Notes: generated by a model from the letters alone, not told the origin. Shown: positions 53,112 through 62,145, counted from the first letter of the stretch. The stretch is 64,000 nucleotides of DNA from CBDCFV01 sp963664625 (GCA_963664625.1 OY761541.1:310001-374000); one strand, 5' to 3'. Program-made: numbers and translations.

Positions 53112-54500
53112 ATGGACCGTACCACAGAGGCCCTTAGCTCGTTCGCGTGCAGCCTTGGCTACCAAGACCTTGACCCCCAAGTGGTGCACCAAGTCAAACG
53201 GACGCTGGTGGATACCCTTGGTTGCGCCTTGGGAGGATACCCTTCCGAGCCTGCCGCTATCGCCAGGGCCTTGGCCGGGGCTGTTTCCAGTGAGGCACCT
53301 TCCCGGATATTAGGGACTGGAGCGCATAGTTCCCCGGACATGGCCGCCTTCGCCAACGGCGTGATGATTCGTTACTTGGACTGCAACGACTCATACTTTT
53401 CGCCCGGCGGCGGCCATCCCAGTGACATGATACCCGCGGCGCTATCCCTGGCAGCTCCCACTGGCAGCGACGGACGCGCGTTCATCACCGCTATCGTCCT
53501 GGCTTACGAAGTGTTCTGCCGCTTGAGCGACGAGGTGGTTTCTGGAGACTACGGCTGGGACCAAGGCATGTTCAGCGTCATCGGTTCCGCCTGCGCCGCC
53601 GGTAAGATGCTGGGGCTGGACATTGAGCGCATGGGCCACGCCATTTCCTTGGCTGTCACCCCCAACCTGCCTCTGGGGGTTACCCGCACCGGCGAGCTTT
53701 CCATGTGGAAAGGGTGCGCCGCCGCCAGCGCGACCAAGGCGGGAATTTTCGCGGCCCAATTGGCGGCCAACGGTATGACCGGCCCTTTCGAGCCATTCGA
53801 GGGACGGCGAGGCCTTTGGGCCCAAGCCTTGGGCAACCCGCTCGAAACTCCGCCTCTGCCCAAACTGGGCAACGTGGACTCCGATTGCCCTACCGGGTTC
53901 CGCATAATGGAGACCACCTTCAAGTCCTTCCCTTCACAAATCCACACCCAAGCCCCCATCGAGATGGCCTTGGAACTCCGTTCCCGGTTTTCCCTTGACG
54001 ATATAGAGTCGATAAGGATTCACTCATACGCTGGAGCTATCAGCTCGGCGGCCACCGAGCCTGAGAAGTGGGACCCGAAGACCCGCGAGACTGCCGACCA
54101 CAGCATTCCCTACTTGGTGGCGGCGGCGCTTCAAGACGGCAATGTGACCGAGGACACCTTTACGGACGCCCGCATACTCGACCCCGGCTTGCGCGCCATA
54201 ATGGCAAGGATGACCTTGGTGGAAGACACGGAGTTCACCGCCAAGTATCCTGCCGAGTTCAACTGCCGCATGGAAGTAACCGACCGGTCCGGCCAAGTGC
54301 ATGAAGCCAGTACCCCGAACCCCAAGGGCAACCGTCGCAATCCCATGAGCGACGCCGAGGTGGAGGCGAAGTTCCACCGCTTGGCCGCCAGTGTGCTGCC
54401 CGAGCGGCAACGGGATCGGGTGCTGGAACTTGTCTGGTCTCTGGAAGAGTTGCCTGACCTCAACCTCCTGTTCGAAAGCATGGTGATTCCAAAAGCATAG
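53112..54500 (+). CDS. MmgE/PrpD family protein
   Basis: 462 residues. VVHQVKRTLVDTLGCALGG near the start, the YLDCNDSYFSPGGGHPSDMI active-site block, and later the AFKSFPSQ-like string (here FKSFPSQIHT) place it with 2-methylcitrate/aconitate-type dehydratases and decarboxylases. The ATG at 53112 is chosen over a GTG at 53100. Confidence 0.9.
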   Translation: MDRTTEALSSFACSLGYQDLDPQVVHQVKRTLVDTLGCALGGYPSEPAAIARALAGAVSSEAPSRILGTGAHSSPDMAAFANGVMIRYLDCNDSYFSPGGGHPSDMIPAALSLAAPTGSDGRAFITAIVLAYEVFCRLSDEVVSGDYGWDQGMFSVIGSACAAGKMLGLDIERMGHAISLAVTPNLPLGVTRTGELSMWKGCAAASATKAGIFAAQLAANGMTGPFEPFEGRRGLWAQALGNPLETPPLPKLGNVDSDCPTGFRIMETTFKSFPSQIHTQAPIEMALELRSRFSLDDIESIRIHSYAGAISSAATEPEKWDPKTRETADHSIPYLVAAALQDGNVTEDTFTDARILDPGLRAIMARMTLVEDTEFTAKYPAEFNCRMEVTDRSGQVHEASTPNPKGNRRNPMSDAEVEAKFHRLAASVLPERQRDRVLELVWSLEELPDLNLLFESMVIPKA

Positions 54501-54611
54501 CGTACTTCATGATGACGCCCGCATTCCAAGACGGTGGTCGAATCCGAATGGCCCTCAAGCCCGTAGTAAGGGTTGCGAGCACCCCGGTGTTCAGCAAGGG
54601 AGCGTAATCAG

Positions 54612-55196
54612 GTGGTCGATTACCAGGAATTGGAGGACCGCCAGCTTATATCCCGGATTGCGTCTTCGGAAAAGGATGCTTTGGAAGCCCTTTACGCCAG
54701 ATACTCATCTTCGGTCTATTCTCTGGCAATGTTTATGCTCAAGCAGGAATCCTTGGCCGAAGAAGCGACGCAGGACGTTTTCTTAAACATCTGGCTTAAA
54801 GCATCCAGTTACAAATCGGACAGGGGTAAGCCCAAGGCTTGGATAATGAGCGTGGCCCATCACAAGATCGTGGACATGATCCGATCGCAGCGGCGCGTTT
54901 CGGCTGCCACCGATCAGGGGGCCTACGACACGCTCGAATCCCTGCCTTCTTCGAGAATCTCCACAGAAGAAGAAGTGGAGAGGAAATTGGACCGGGACCG
55001 CATCATGGCCGCATTGGCCACATTGCCGCCTGAACAGCGTCAAGTAATCCTCCTTGGTTACTTCGAAGGCTATTCCCAGTCCGAGATGGCAACGGCGCTT
55101 CAGCAGCCGCTGGGCACGGTGAAAACACGGGTCCGCCTCGCAATGCGAAAGCTGAAGTCGGCGCTGGAGGAAGATGTTAGCACCAGACCCGAATAA
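54612..55196 (+). CDS. ECF-family RNA polymerase sigma factor
   Basis: 194 residues. Region 2: DALEALYARYSSSVYSLA and AEEATQDVFLNIWLKA; region 4: TLPPEQRQVILLGYFEGYSQSEMA with the HTH, then GTVKTRVRLAMRKL. GTG start at 54612 with AGGGAG upstream. The anti-sigma gene begins inside it by 23 bases, so they form one operon. No ECF promoter upstream was identified. Confidence 0.93.
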   Translation: MVDYQELEDRQLISRIASSEKDALEALYARYSSSVYSLAMFMLKQESLAEEATQDVFLNIWLKASSYKSDRGKPKAWIMSVAHHKIVDMIRSQRRVSAATDQGAYDTLESLPSSRISTEEEVERKLDRDRIMAALATLPPEQRQVILLGYFEGYSQSEMATALQQPLGTVKTRVRLAMRKLKSALEEDVSTRPE

Positions 55197-56040
55197 CCCA
55201 GTCCATCCCTATGAGCAGTTAAGCGCTTATGCTCTGAACGTCCTGAGCGATGTCGAGGCTACCGTGGTGGAAGTCCACTTGGCGGCGTGCGTGGAGTGCC
55301 AAGAGGCCGTCGCCGAGTACCAAGCCACCGCCGCTATGCTGGGTCAATCCGTTGACCATATATCGCCTCCGCCTGCCCTGGAAGCGTTGATCATGGCCAC
55401 TATACCCCGGGCTGAGGTCTCGGAACGCCCTCGGGACACGGTTGTCCGCGCCCGCCCCCGGTTATCGGCCCGCTTGACCAGACCGCTGGTGCCCGTGGCC
55501 GCCGTCCTGATAGTCGCCATGGCCCTTTATAACCTAGTGGGATACTTCCTTCTTTCCTCCCAACTGGACCACCTTCAAAAAGAGACCGCGATGCTGGCGC
55601 GGATGGAAAGCATGACGGCCCAAGTATCCGATATGACCGACTGGCTCACCCACTTGAGGGTCGCCACTGAATGGCTGGGTCCGTCAGCCCACCACGACGT
55701 GATTATGAGGCCGCTCCACCCCAGCATCAACGCCGCGGGTATGCTGCTGGTGGCGGAAGATGGACGCCGGGCTATGCTGATGGTTAATGGGCTGCCGGAG
55801 CTTGAACATCCTTCCAGTTATCACGTGTGGCTTGCGCGCAACGGCGAAATGCAATGGGCCGGCCAACTGAGAGTAGATGCTCTTGGGCGAGGGGCCGTGA
55901 CCATCCATCCCCCAGAACCGGTATTCGGATATGATACGGTCAGGCTGTCAGCAGACCCTTCGGCAAACATGAGCAGCCAAGACGAAAAGACCGGAATGGT
56001 GCTGGTAGGGCAGATACTTGCCAAAAACATCTCCCGGTGA
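55174..56040 (+). CDS. membrane-bound anti-sigma factor (ZAS plus RskA-like)
   Basis: 288 residues. The zinc-binding anti-sigma motif HLAACVEC (His35, Cys39, Cys42) is in the N-terminal cytoplasmic part. A membrane segment spans about 103-127. A short coiled stretch and an RskA-type extracytoplasmic domain (160-288) follow. It presumably binds the preceding sigma factor and releases it on an envelope signal. Confidence 0.9.
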   Translation: MLAPDPNNPVHPYEQLSAYALNVLSDVEATVVEVHLAACVECQEAVAEYQATAAMLGQSVDHISPPPALEALIMATIPRAEVSERPRDTVVRARPRLSARLTRPLVPVAAVLIVAMALYNLVGYFLLSSQLDHLQKETAMLARMESMTAQVSDMTDWLTHLRVATEWLGPSAHHDVIMRPLHPSINAAGMLLVAEDGRRAMLMVNGLPELEHPSSYHVWLARNGEMQWAGQLRVDALGRGAVTIHPPEPVFGYDTVRLSADPSANMSSQDEKTGMVLVGQILAKNISR

Positions 56041-56084
56041 CGGCGTCCACCTGACTCAACCTTACCCTGGCGTCTCAGCGAACC

Positions 56085-56113
56085 TTGGTCTGACCCCCTC
56101 ATGCTGTTATACT
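56085..56113 (+). promoter_or_regulatory. candidate sigma-70 promoter of the zinc-ribbon gene
   Basis: TTGGTC at 56085-56090, a 17-base spacer, then TATACT at 56108-56113. It lies in the short gap after the anti-sigma gene and would start transcription near 56120. Confidence 0.65.
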
Positions 56114-56142
56114 CCCGTCACCGTAAGACATGGAGGGCCTCT

Positions 56143-56262
56143 GTGAACTCCGTTCTCTCCTTAGTTCTCGTGTGCGACATTTGCAACACTCCCATGTTGG
56201 AAATGAAGTGCAAGATCATCTGTCCCAACTGCGGCTACACCCGGGACTGCTCAGACCCGTAG
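56143..56262 (+). CDS. 39-residue zinc-ribbon protein
   Basis: A GTG-start frame of 39 residues with GGAGGG six bases upstream and a promoter ahead. It has two CxxC pairs, LVCDICN and CPNCGY, plus two further Cys. No family recognised; such minimal zinc ribbons are usually missed in annotation. Followed 12 bases later by a flavodoxin-like gene. Confidence 0.7.
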   Translation: MNSVLSLVLVCDICNTPMLEMKCKIICPNCGYTRDCSDP

Positions 56263-56274
56263 CGAGCCGCCGTT

Positions 56275-56784
56275 TTGCCGATCTCCGTTCTCGTCCTGTT
56301 TGACGACAAGGGCGCCGCCATTCGGGCGTTGGCCGAAGCCGCCGCCGAGGGCGTATCTCGGACCAGCTTGGCTGAACCCAGGATACTGACCCTGTCCCAA
56401 GCAACCCGCGATGACCTGCTGTACGCCGACGGCCTGATGTTGGGCTCTCCGAATTGGAGCGGCATGACAGGCTCCCTAAAGTCGTGGCTCGATGATCAGG
56501 GAGACTTCTGGGAAGAGGGAACCTTGGCGGGCAAGCCGGCTGCGGCGTTCACCACCGGCATGGGCCGTCATTCAGGCTTGGAAATGACGTTGCTGCAACT
56601 GCTGCACTGGCTGCTGGCGGGCGGCATGTTGGTGGTAGGGTTGCGCTGGTCGGAACGAATGCGGACCTCCGGCTCCTACTACGGCGCCACAGCAGCCGGC
56701 CAAGTGACCCATGACGACCTGGCCCAAGCCAAAGACTTGGGCGCCCGCTTGGCAACGATAACCGCCCGACTTGCCCGGCCTTGA
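56275..56784 (+). CDS. flavodoxin/WrbA-like flavoprotein
   Basis: 169 residues with the flavodoxin-like fold: LVLFDDKGAAIRALAEAAAEG at the start, DGLMLGSPNWSGMTGSLKSWLD in the middle and KPAAAFTTGMGRHSGLEM. Probable quinone or FMN reductase. TTG start is inferred, since no ATG or GTG fits and the preceding gene ends 12 bases before; weak ribosome site. Paired with the zinc-ribbon protein by position. Confidence 0.8.
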   Translation: MPISVLVLFDDKGAAIRALAEAAAEGVSRTSLAEPRILTLSQATRDDLLYADGLMLGSPNWSGMTGSLKSWLDDQGDFWEEGTLAGKPAAAFTTGMGRHSGLEMTLLQLLHWLLAGGMLVVGLRWSERMRTSGSYYGATAAGQVTHDDLAQAKDLGARLATITARLARP

Positions 56785-56826
56785 CTCGTCCTTTTGTTGG
56801 TTGGCCGCAAAGGGCTGCCGACCGGA

Positions 56827-58281
56827 TTAGTCCCTCAGTTGCAAATGCCTGAATAGCCCAGGGTGCTTCTCCACCGCCAACCGCAACGCTTCTTTCACCG
56901 GCTCCCGGATTGAGAAGTGGGCCATTTCCGATGTCCTCAGCTTGAACAGGTGGTAGCACTCCCTCAGGTTCAGCTTGGACAACACCCGGCGGTTGTGTGC
57001 ATGGGTCACCAAGTATTGCGCGACGACGGGCGACTCCTGGCGGACACGCCAAAACGTCCGCTCCGCCGCCGCAACCGCCTCTTCGAACTCCCCGGTCAAC
57101 CCTGCCTCGGCCACCACTGAGGGCACCCGGTACCCGTGGACAACCGTCAGCAGTTGGGGAAAGTAGGACTGCATACGGTGCCGCTTGAATTCCCGGTAGG
57201 CGCCGTAGTCCATCAAGTATTCAAAGGTGTAATCGACCGCTTCCAACTCTCGTACAGGCGCATCATGCGGACCGAGGCTGCTCAAAGCCTCGTCGATGAT
57301 TTCCTGGCGGGCATCGGGGCCCATGTCCTGGACTTGCCGCCACACTTCTTCATAGTCTAAGTGGGAACTGCTGTACAGCAGGGCGGCGGCGATTTTCTCT
57401 TCCGCTTCCGGGTCCCAGTGGACCAACCTGACTTGGGGAGGTACATATTGCCGTCCATACACTTGGGTTGAAGCAACGTCTCCAGCCTCCAGACCCAAAT
57501 GCTCAGCCAAGTCCTGTTGACGTTCCGCATTCCGCGACAAATATTCGTTTTTCTCAGCGTACTTGATCAACGTTGGCGTGATTTGCCGGCCTTGCTCCCG
57601 CACCTCAAGACCCAGTTGGTTCTCCTCCAGCAGACTGCTTGAAAGGAGTTTGGAGACGGCGTGCTCCAGGGTGCGGGCGTTGGCGGTAACGCCAACGTTG
57701 GTCAGCGTCGCCGCCGGCAGCACTGCCCGGCAATGGTCAGTGGCGACACGCCGCAACCGGAGATTGTAAACACCGTCTCTCTCCCTTGGTCCCTGTGGGT
57801 TGTTCAAGCGCAGGTGCGCCATGCACCCATCGATGAGATTCGAATAGCAGTCGAACAGCGCATCGCAGGCAGCGACGTACTCTGTCCGAAGGGGTGGATG
57901 CTTATCCAACTCTGCCGGGACATGATAGAAACCCTGGTCTATCACCTGGTACCGGGAAGACTTTTCGGTGTAGGACGCCAGACGGTTGTCTTCGAGAGCA
58001 TCGCAGGCCAATCGAGAAACATTCTCGACGGCGAGGTGGACCACCGCGTGCTCAGCCACCGACGCGTGGCCGTACCCCAACACCCATCTTTCGTGAAAAT
58101 CGGCGGCCCTTTCCTCGCTGACCTGGCGGGCGATCTCATCGAAAGGCTCAGGCCGCCGCGACGTCATCGCAAAGGCAACGGCGATCTGCTCCTCGGTCAA
58201 CTCGTGGGCATCCAGAGGATAGACGCGGCGGGGATGCCTTTGGCTTGTTGAAACTTGTTCGTTGGGTTGGGAGGGCACCAT
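56827..58281 (-). CDS. thyX: double-domain FAD-dependent thymidylate synthase ThyX
   Basis: 484 residues formed by two ThyX-like halves. The first half has GHASVAEHAVVHLAVENVSR and EKSSRY (106-111), the last part of the ThyX motif, but the RHR of RHRxxSxNExSxRY reads DNR. The second half has RHRMQSY at 367-373 but lacks NExSxRY. NLRECYHLFKLRTSEMAHF closes it. So one active site may be split between the two halves. ThyX makes dTMP from dUMP with FAD and methylene-tetrahydrofolate. Common single-domain ThyX is about 220-250 residues. Confidence 0.85.
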   Translation of the reverse strand: MVPSQPNEQVSTSQRHPRRVYPLDAHELTEEQIAVAFAMTSRRPEPFDEIARQVSEERAADFHERWVLGYGHASVAEHAVVHLAVENVSRLACDALEDNRLASYTEKSSRYQVIDQGFYHVPAELDKHPPLRTEYVAACDALFDCYSNLIDGCMAHLRLNNPQGPRERDGVYNLRLRRVATDHCRAVLPAATLTNVGVTANARTLEHAVSKLLSSSLLEENQLGLEVREQGRQITPTLIKYAEKNEYLSRNAERQQDLAEHLGLEAGDVASTQVYGRQYVPPQVRLVHWDPEAEEKIAAALLYSSSHLDYEEVWRQVQDMGPDARQEIIDEALSSLGPHDAPVRELEAVDYTFEYLMDYGAYREFKRHRMQSYFPQLLTVVHGYRVPSVVAEAGLTGEFEEAVAAAERTFWRVRQESPVVAQYLVTHAHNRRVLSKLNLRECYHLFKLRTSEMAHFSIREPVKEALRLAVEKHPGLFRHLQLRD

Positions 58282-58293
58282 TGGAGTGCCAGC

Positions 58294-59931
58294 TTACACC
58301 AACGCCCCGAACCCGTCGGGTGTCAGTACCTCTATGAGCTGGATCTTGTCGGAGGCGACGGCCTTTTCCAAAGCGCGGGCCAGTTCATCGACTGTGGACA
58401 CTTTCGTGCCCTCGAACCCGTAGCTCTCGAACAGCTTCACGAAGTCGGGGTTGACCAACTCCGTACCCATGAGCCTGCCGTTGAAGTTGTTGTTCTGGTA
58501 GCCTTTTAGCACACCCCAAGCGTTGTCGTTGAACATCAGGACGATGGGATTGATGCCGTACTGGGCTGCGGTGGCCAGTTCCTGGAAATTGTACTGGAAC
58601 CCGCCGTCGCCTGTGACACACACCACGGGCTGCTTGGGCTTGCCCACCTTGGCTCCCATTCCCGCCGGGAACGCAAAGCCTATGCCGGCCCAACCGTGGG
58701 GATACATGAAGGTGCGGGGCTGGTAGATGGGGAGGCACCGAATGGCGCGGCTGGTTGGCACTGTGGCATCCAACGAAAATATGGTGTCCCTAGGAGTCGC
58801 CGCCCGGATGGCCTCAAATGTACGGGTCTCGTTGCCCCAAGTATCTTTCAGGGTCTGGTACACTTGGGTCCGCATGGAGTCGATCTCATTACGGAAGCTG
58901 TCGCCCTTGTACACGTCGCGGTTCCCTATACCATCCAGAATCTGCCGGACGACTGCTTGGGAATTGGCAACTATAGGCACATCCACATCGTAGTTCTTTC
59001 CGATGGAGTCGCCGTCCAGCAGGACGTGAATCACTGTCTTGGGAAGCTTCAGTCCCACTTCCGCGGTGCTCCGCAAGGGCATTATCGAACCCAGGATGAG
59101 TGCCACGTCGCAAGTGCCCATCCATTCCTGCAATGGGTTTTCACCCCAGATGCGCTTCCCCAGGACCTGGCCCAAAGACAAGGGATGGTCTTCGGGAATC
59201 GCTCCCTTGGCCCCGTCGCTGGTCACTACCGGCGCTCCCAGCATTTCGGCCAGTCGGATTATGTCATCGGTCCCGCCGAGGGACTGGACCTCTTCGCCGA
59301 CCAGGATCACCGGCCGCTTGGCGTTCAGCAGCGCTTCCAGGGCTTTCTCTACCATGACGGGATCGCCTTGGGGAATCTCGGGGGCGCGGGGGGCCAGCAC
59401 CTCGACGTCAGCTTGCTGCCCCAACAGGTCGGTGGGCAACTCCAGTTCTATCGGCCGGGGCCGCCGCGCTTGAAACCGCTGGAAGGCCTCGACGAAATGG
59501 TCGGGTATGGACTCGATCTGGTCGATGAAGGCGTTCCAGTCGGTCACCGCCCTGAACATGCCCAACTGGTCCTTGGTCTCGTGGGTCGACAATTTGCCGC
59601 TGTTGACGTACTCCTGCTCCACGTTGGTGGTAAGCTCCAGCACCGGCGAACTGGAGTAATAGGCCTCTCCCAAGGCGCCGACCGAGTCCGCCGCACCCGG
59701 CCCGGTGCTGGTCAGCAGGACGCCGGGTTTTCCCGTGGCCCTAGCGTAACCGTCGGCCATGAAGCCACAGCCCAATTCCTGGCGGCCTCCAATATATCGC
59801 AGGTTCTCCTGTTCGCGGAAAAGGGCGTCAAACAGGTCCAGGGTGTGAATGGAAACAATCCCGAAGATGGTATCCACCCCGTGGACTTTCAACGACTCGG
59901 TAATGGCCTCTGCTCCGGTTATTCTGGGCAA
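58294..59931 (-). CDS. thiamine-pyrophosphate enzyme, acetolactate-synthase-like (copy 3)
   Basis: 545 residues. GGRQELGCGFMADGYARATG holds the activating Glu, the central domain and the TPP site GDGGFQYNFQELATA with FNDNAWG follow. TTG start at 59931 with AGGAGG seven bases upstream; the longer frame to 59970 runs into a repeat. It follows the E2 gene on the same strand. Whether it is an E1 equivalent is doubtful, since E1 is a different TPP family. Confidence 0.86.
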   Translation of the reverse strand: MPRITGAEAITESLKVHGVDTIFGIVSIHTLDLFDALFREQENLRYIGGRQELGCGFMADGYARATGKPGVLLTSTGPGAADSVGALGEAYYSSSPVLELTTNVEQEYVNSGKLSTHETKDQLGMFRAVTDWNAFIDQIESIPDHFVEAFQRFQARRPRPIELELPTDLLGQQADVEVLAPRAPEIPQGDPVMVEKALEALLNAKRPVILVGEEVQSLGGTDDIIRLAEMLGAPVVTSDGAKGAIPEDHPLSLGQVLGKRIWGENPLQEWMGTCDVALILGSIMPLRSTAEVGLKLPKTVIHVLLDGDSIGKNYDVDVPIVANSQAVVRQILDGIGNRDVYKGDSFRNEIDSMRTQVYQTLKDTWGNETRTFEAIRAATPRDTIFSLDATVPTSRAIRCLPIYQPRTFMYPHGWAGIGFAFPAGMGAKVGKPKQPVVCVTGDGGFQYNFQELATAAQYGINPIVLMFNDNAWGVLKGYQNNNFNGRLMGTELVNPDFVKLFESYGFEGTKVSTVDELARALEKAVASDKIQLIEVLTPDGFGALV

Positions 59932-59961
59932 CTCGGCGCCTCCTGTAAGATAAGCATTCCT

Positions 59962-60050
59962 CTCCTTCACTCCCGGCTATGCGGGAGTCCGGAGTCCATC
60001 TTTATGTCCCTCTCCGTCACTCCCCCGCAGGCGGGAGCTTGGAGTCCATC
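59962..60050. repeat. two direct copies of a 40-bp repeat with internal dyad
   Basis: Copies at 59962-60000 and 60011-60050 share TCTCC(T/G)TCACTCCC, a GCGGGAG arm and GGAGTCCATC. They separate the TPP gene start from the E2 stop. Confidence 0.75.
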
Positions 60051-60056
60051 GTTCGG

Positions 60057-61436
60057 CTAAATAAGCAGAGTAACGGGGTTTTCCAGCAGCCTCTTCACTT
60101 CCATCAGCATCTGGGCGGCTTCCGCCCCGTCGGCAACCCGGTGGTCCACGGACAAGGTCGCGTTCATCATATGGCACACCACGATCTGTCCGTCGCGGAC
60201 TACGGGCTGTTCCTTCACCCGGCCCACGGCCAGTATGGCCGCATGAGGCGGGTAGATAATAGCGGTGAAACTTTCGACGTCGAACATCCCCAAGTTGCTG
60301 ATGCTGAACGTGGTGCCGCTGTACTCTTCGTTACGTAAAGTTCCGGTGTGGGCCCTGGAAATAAGGTCCCTGCTGGCGGCGGCTATCTCGACCAGAGTCT
60401 TGTCCTGGCAATCGTTGATACCCGGCACAATCAGGCCGCTCTCGAGTGCTATGGCAATGCCGATGTTGACGTTGGTGTTCATCTGGAGATGGTCGCCGCG
60501 GAAGAACGCGTTGAACTTGGGGTATCGCTGCAACGCCATGGCACAGGCTTTCACGATGAGGTCGTTGACGCTGACGCGGCTATCGCTGGGGACAGCCTGG
60601 TTGACATCGGCCCGCAACGCCATCGCCTTGGACATGTCCACATCGGAAGAAACGTAGAAGTGGGGGATGTCCCGTTTGCTGTCGCCGGTTACGCGGGCGA
60701 TGGTCTGGCGCATCCGGGAAAGGTCCAGTCGATCTACGGATTCTTCGGCGGCTGGAGCCTCGGCTTGGGCAGGTACGGGTTCGGCAACCGCTGCGGCTTC
60801 GCTGGCGGCCAGCACGTCGGCCTCTACAATGCGCCCACCCGGACCGCTGCCGGTCACGGTTGTCAGGTCGATGCCCCGCTCCCTAGCCAAACGGCGGGCA
60901 ATGGGAGACGCCAATACTCCTCCGGGCGCGGCCGCAATTGCTGCTTCCCGCGCCTTGGCTTCGGCGGCGGCCAGCACGTCAGCCTCCACGATGCGGCCCC
61001 CCGGACCGCTGCCGGTCAAGGCCGCAATGTCGATGCCCTGCTCCCGCGCTATCCGGCGGGCAATGGGAGACGCGCGAACCTCACCGGAGGACGGGGTCAC
61101 GGGAGTTGACTGGGGAGCCGGTGGTACGGCAGCGGGTTGGGCCGCCGCGGGAGTGGCTGCCTCGGGCGAGATTCCCAGATCGTCGGGCAGCGGCTCGTCG
61201 GGAGCGGTTATCACGGCGATCAGGTCGCCTACCGGAATGGCGACGCCTTCCTCGGCAACGATCTTTCGCAGCACCCCGCCGACAAAGGCCTCGTACTCAA
61301 CTGTGGCCTTGTCGGTCTCGATTTCGGCCAGGACCTCGCCCCGGGCAACCTCTTCACCTTCCTTCTTGACCCACCGCACCACGGTGCCCTCTTGCATATC
61401 GTAGCCCATCTGGGGCATGACGATTGAAGTTGCCAA
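60057..61436 (-). CDS. dihydrolipoamide acyltransferase (E2) with two subunit-binding domains
   Basis: 459 residues. Lipoyl domain with EIETDKATVEYE (Lys43), then two peripheral subunit-binding domains at about 121-157 and 176-211, each reading ASPIARR...GSGPGGRIVEADVLAA, then the catalytic domain with the DHRVADG active site (His432). One PSBD is usual. TTG start at 61436 gives MATSIVMPQMG; GGGAGGG lies just upstream. No E1 or E3 is in the window. Confidence 0.9.
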   Translation of the reverse strand: MATSIVMPQMGYDMQEGTVVRWVKKEGEEVARGEVLAEIETDKATVEYEAFVGGVLRKIVAEEGVAIPVGDLIAVITAPDEPLPDDLGISPEAATPAAAQPAAVPPAPQSTPVTPSSGEVRASPIARRIAREQGIDIAALTGSGPGGRIVEADVLAAAEAKAREAAIAAAPGGVLASPIARRLARERGIDLTTVTGSGPGGRIVEADVLAASEAAAVAEPVPAQAEAPAAEESVDRLDLSRMRQTIARVTGDSKRDIPHFYVSSDVDMSKAMALRADVNQAVPSDSRVSVNDLIVKACAMALQRYPKFNAFFRGDHLQMNTNVNIGIAIALESGLIVPGINDCQDKTLVEIAAASRDLISRAHTGTLRNEEYSGTTFSISNLGMFDVESFTAIIYPPHAAILAVGRVKEQPVVRDGQIVVCHMMNATLSVDHRVADGAEAAQMLMEVKRLLENPVTLLI

Positions 61437-61719
61437 AACGCCCTCCCACGGCCTTCCGCCGGCCGCCAACTCGCTGCATAGCCCATCCAACCGAAGCATA
61501 AGAAAGGGAAATACGGGCCGCGAATTTCGGATAGATATTAAACTACCAAAGGGTCAGGGGCAAGGAGACCGCGACGGCGCTCAACATGGGCAAGGCGGAG
61601 CCACCGTCAACGGAAACCGGATTGAACGGCAAACAAAAATGGCTGGGACTCGGAAGTCTCAGCCTTGCGATATCACTGAGGTGAAACACATTACCGGACG
61701 TATACCACCGATATGAGCG
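61437..61719. other. intergenic region upstream of E2 with reverse-strand terminator
   Basis: No coding signal. It carries the E2 promoter region at its left and the terminator at 61634-61664 at its right. Confidence 0.55.
61634..61664 (-). terminator. rho-independent terminator for the oxidoreductase operon
   Basis: On the reverse strand GGCTGAGACT pairs with AGTCCCAGCC (one G-T pair) across a four-base loop, followed by a T run. It lies just beyond the stop of the small membrane protein gene. Confidence 0.82.
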
Positions 61720-62139
61720 CTATTTCTCGGCTTGCTCCTCTTCAAGCGTAGCGGTAGCATGGTCCAACCATTCCTTCAGGTCGCCTCCAGCGTTTACTAC
61801 GGCTCGGATTTCAGCCAGAGTTGCTACTCTCCCTTCAGCCAAGCCCTCTGCACGCGCTTCCTCTTTCATCCTTGCCCGCCACTGTCGTCTTTGGTCAAGC
61901 GCCCAGAACACTGCTCTTACTCCTGTTTCCACTGATACTGCGACCATCGCATAGATTACTACACCAAAGTCTACAAGACTTGCCGCTAAACGAACATCAA
62001 CCGGGTCGAATGGCTTGTCAGTCGCTGACCAGTAAAGCAACGCCGTCGCAGGGAAAATCCCGAAGGGTGCCGCTATAGCGCGTAGGCGGAGCCAGCGGCC
62101 TGCCGACCAACGAATCTCCGCCGGATGGTCAGTGGTCAC
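61720..62139 (-). CDS. small membrane protein with C-terminal helix
   Basis: 139 residues. Two hydrophobic segments, about 20-38 (AIAAPFGIFPATALLYWSA) and 52-72 (LVDFGVVIYAMVAVSVETG), then a charged helical tail with many Glu/Ala/Arg. No family recognised. GTG start six bases after the beta-subunit stop, so it is likely translated with the oxidoreductase. It could anchor or regulate that enzyme, but this is a guess. Confidence 0.6.
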   Translation of the reverse strand: MTTDHPAEIRWSAGRWLRLRAIAAPFGIFPATALLYWSATDKPFDPVDVRLAASLVDFGVVIYAMVAVSVETGVRAVFWALDQRRQWRARMKEEARAEGLAEGRVATLAEIRAVVNAGGDLKEWLDHATATLEEEQAEK

Positions 62140-62145
62140 CGGCTA

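Noticed and set aside
58696..60060. 454-residue forward frame
   Set aside because: Antisense to the TPP enzyme and E2 linker; no domain match.
61417..61716. 99-residue forward frame in the gap upstream of E2
   Set aside because: No ribosome site; its end overlaps the terminator and its first part is antisense to E2.
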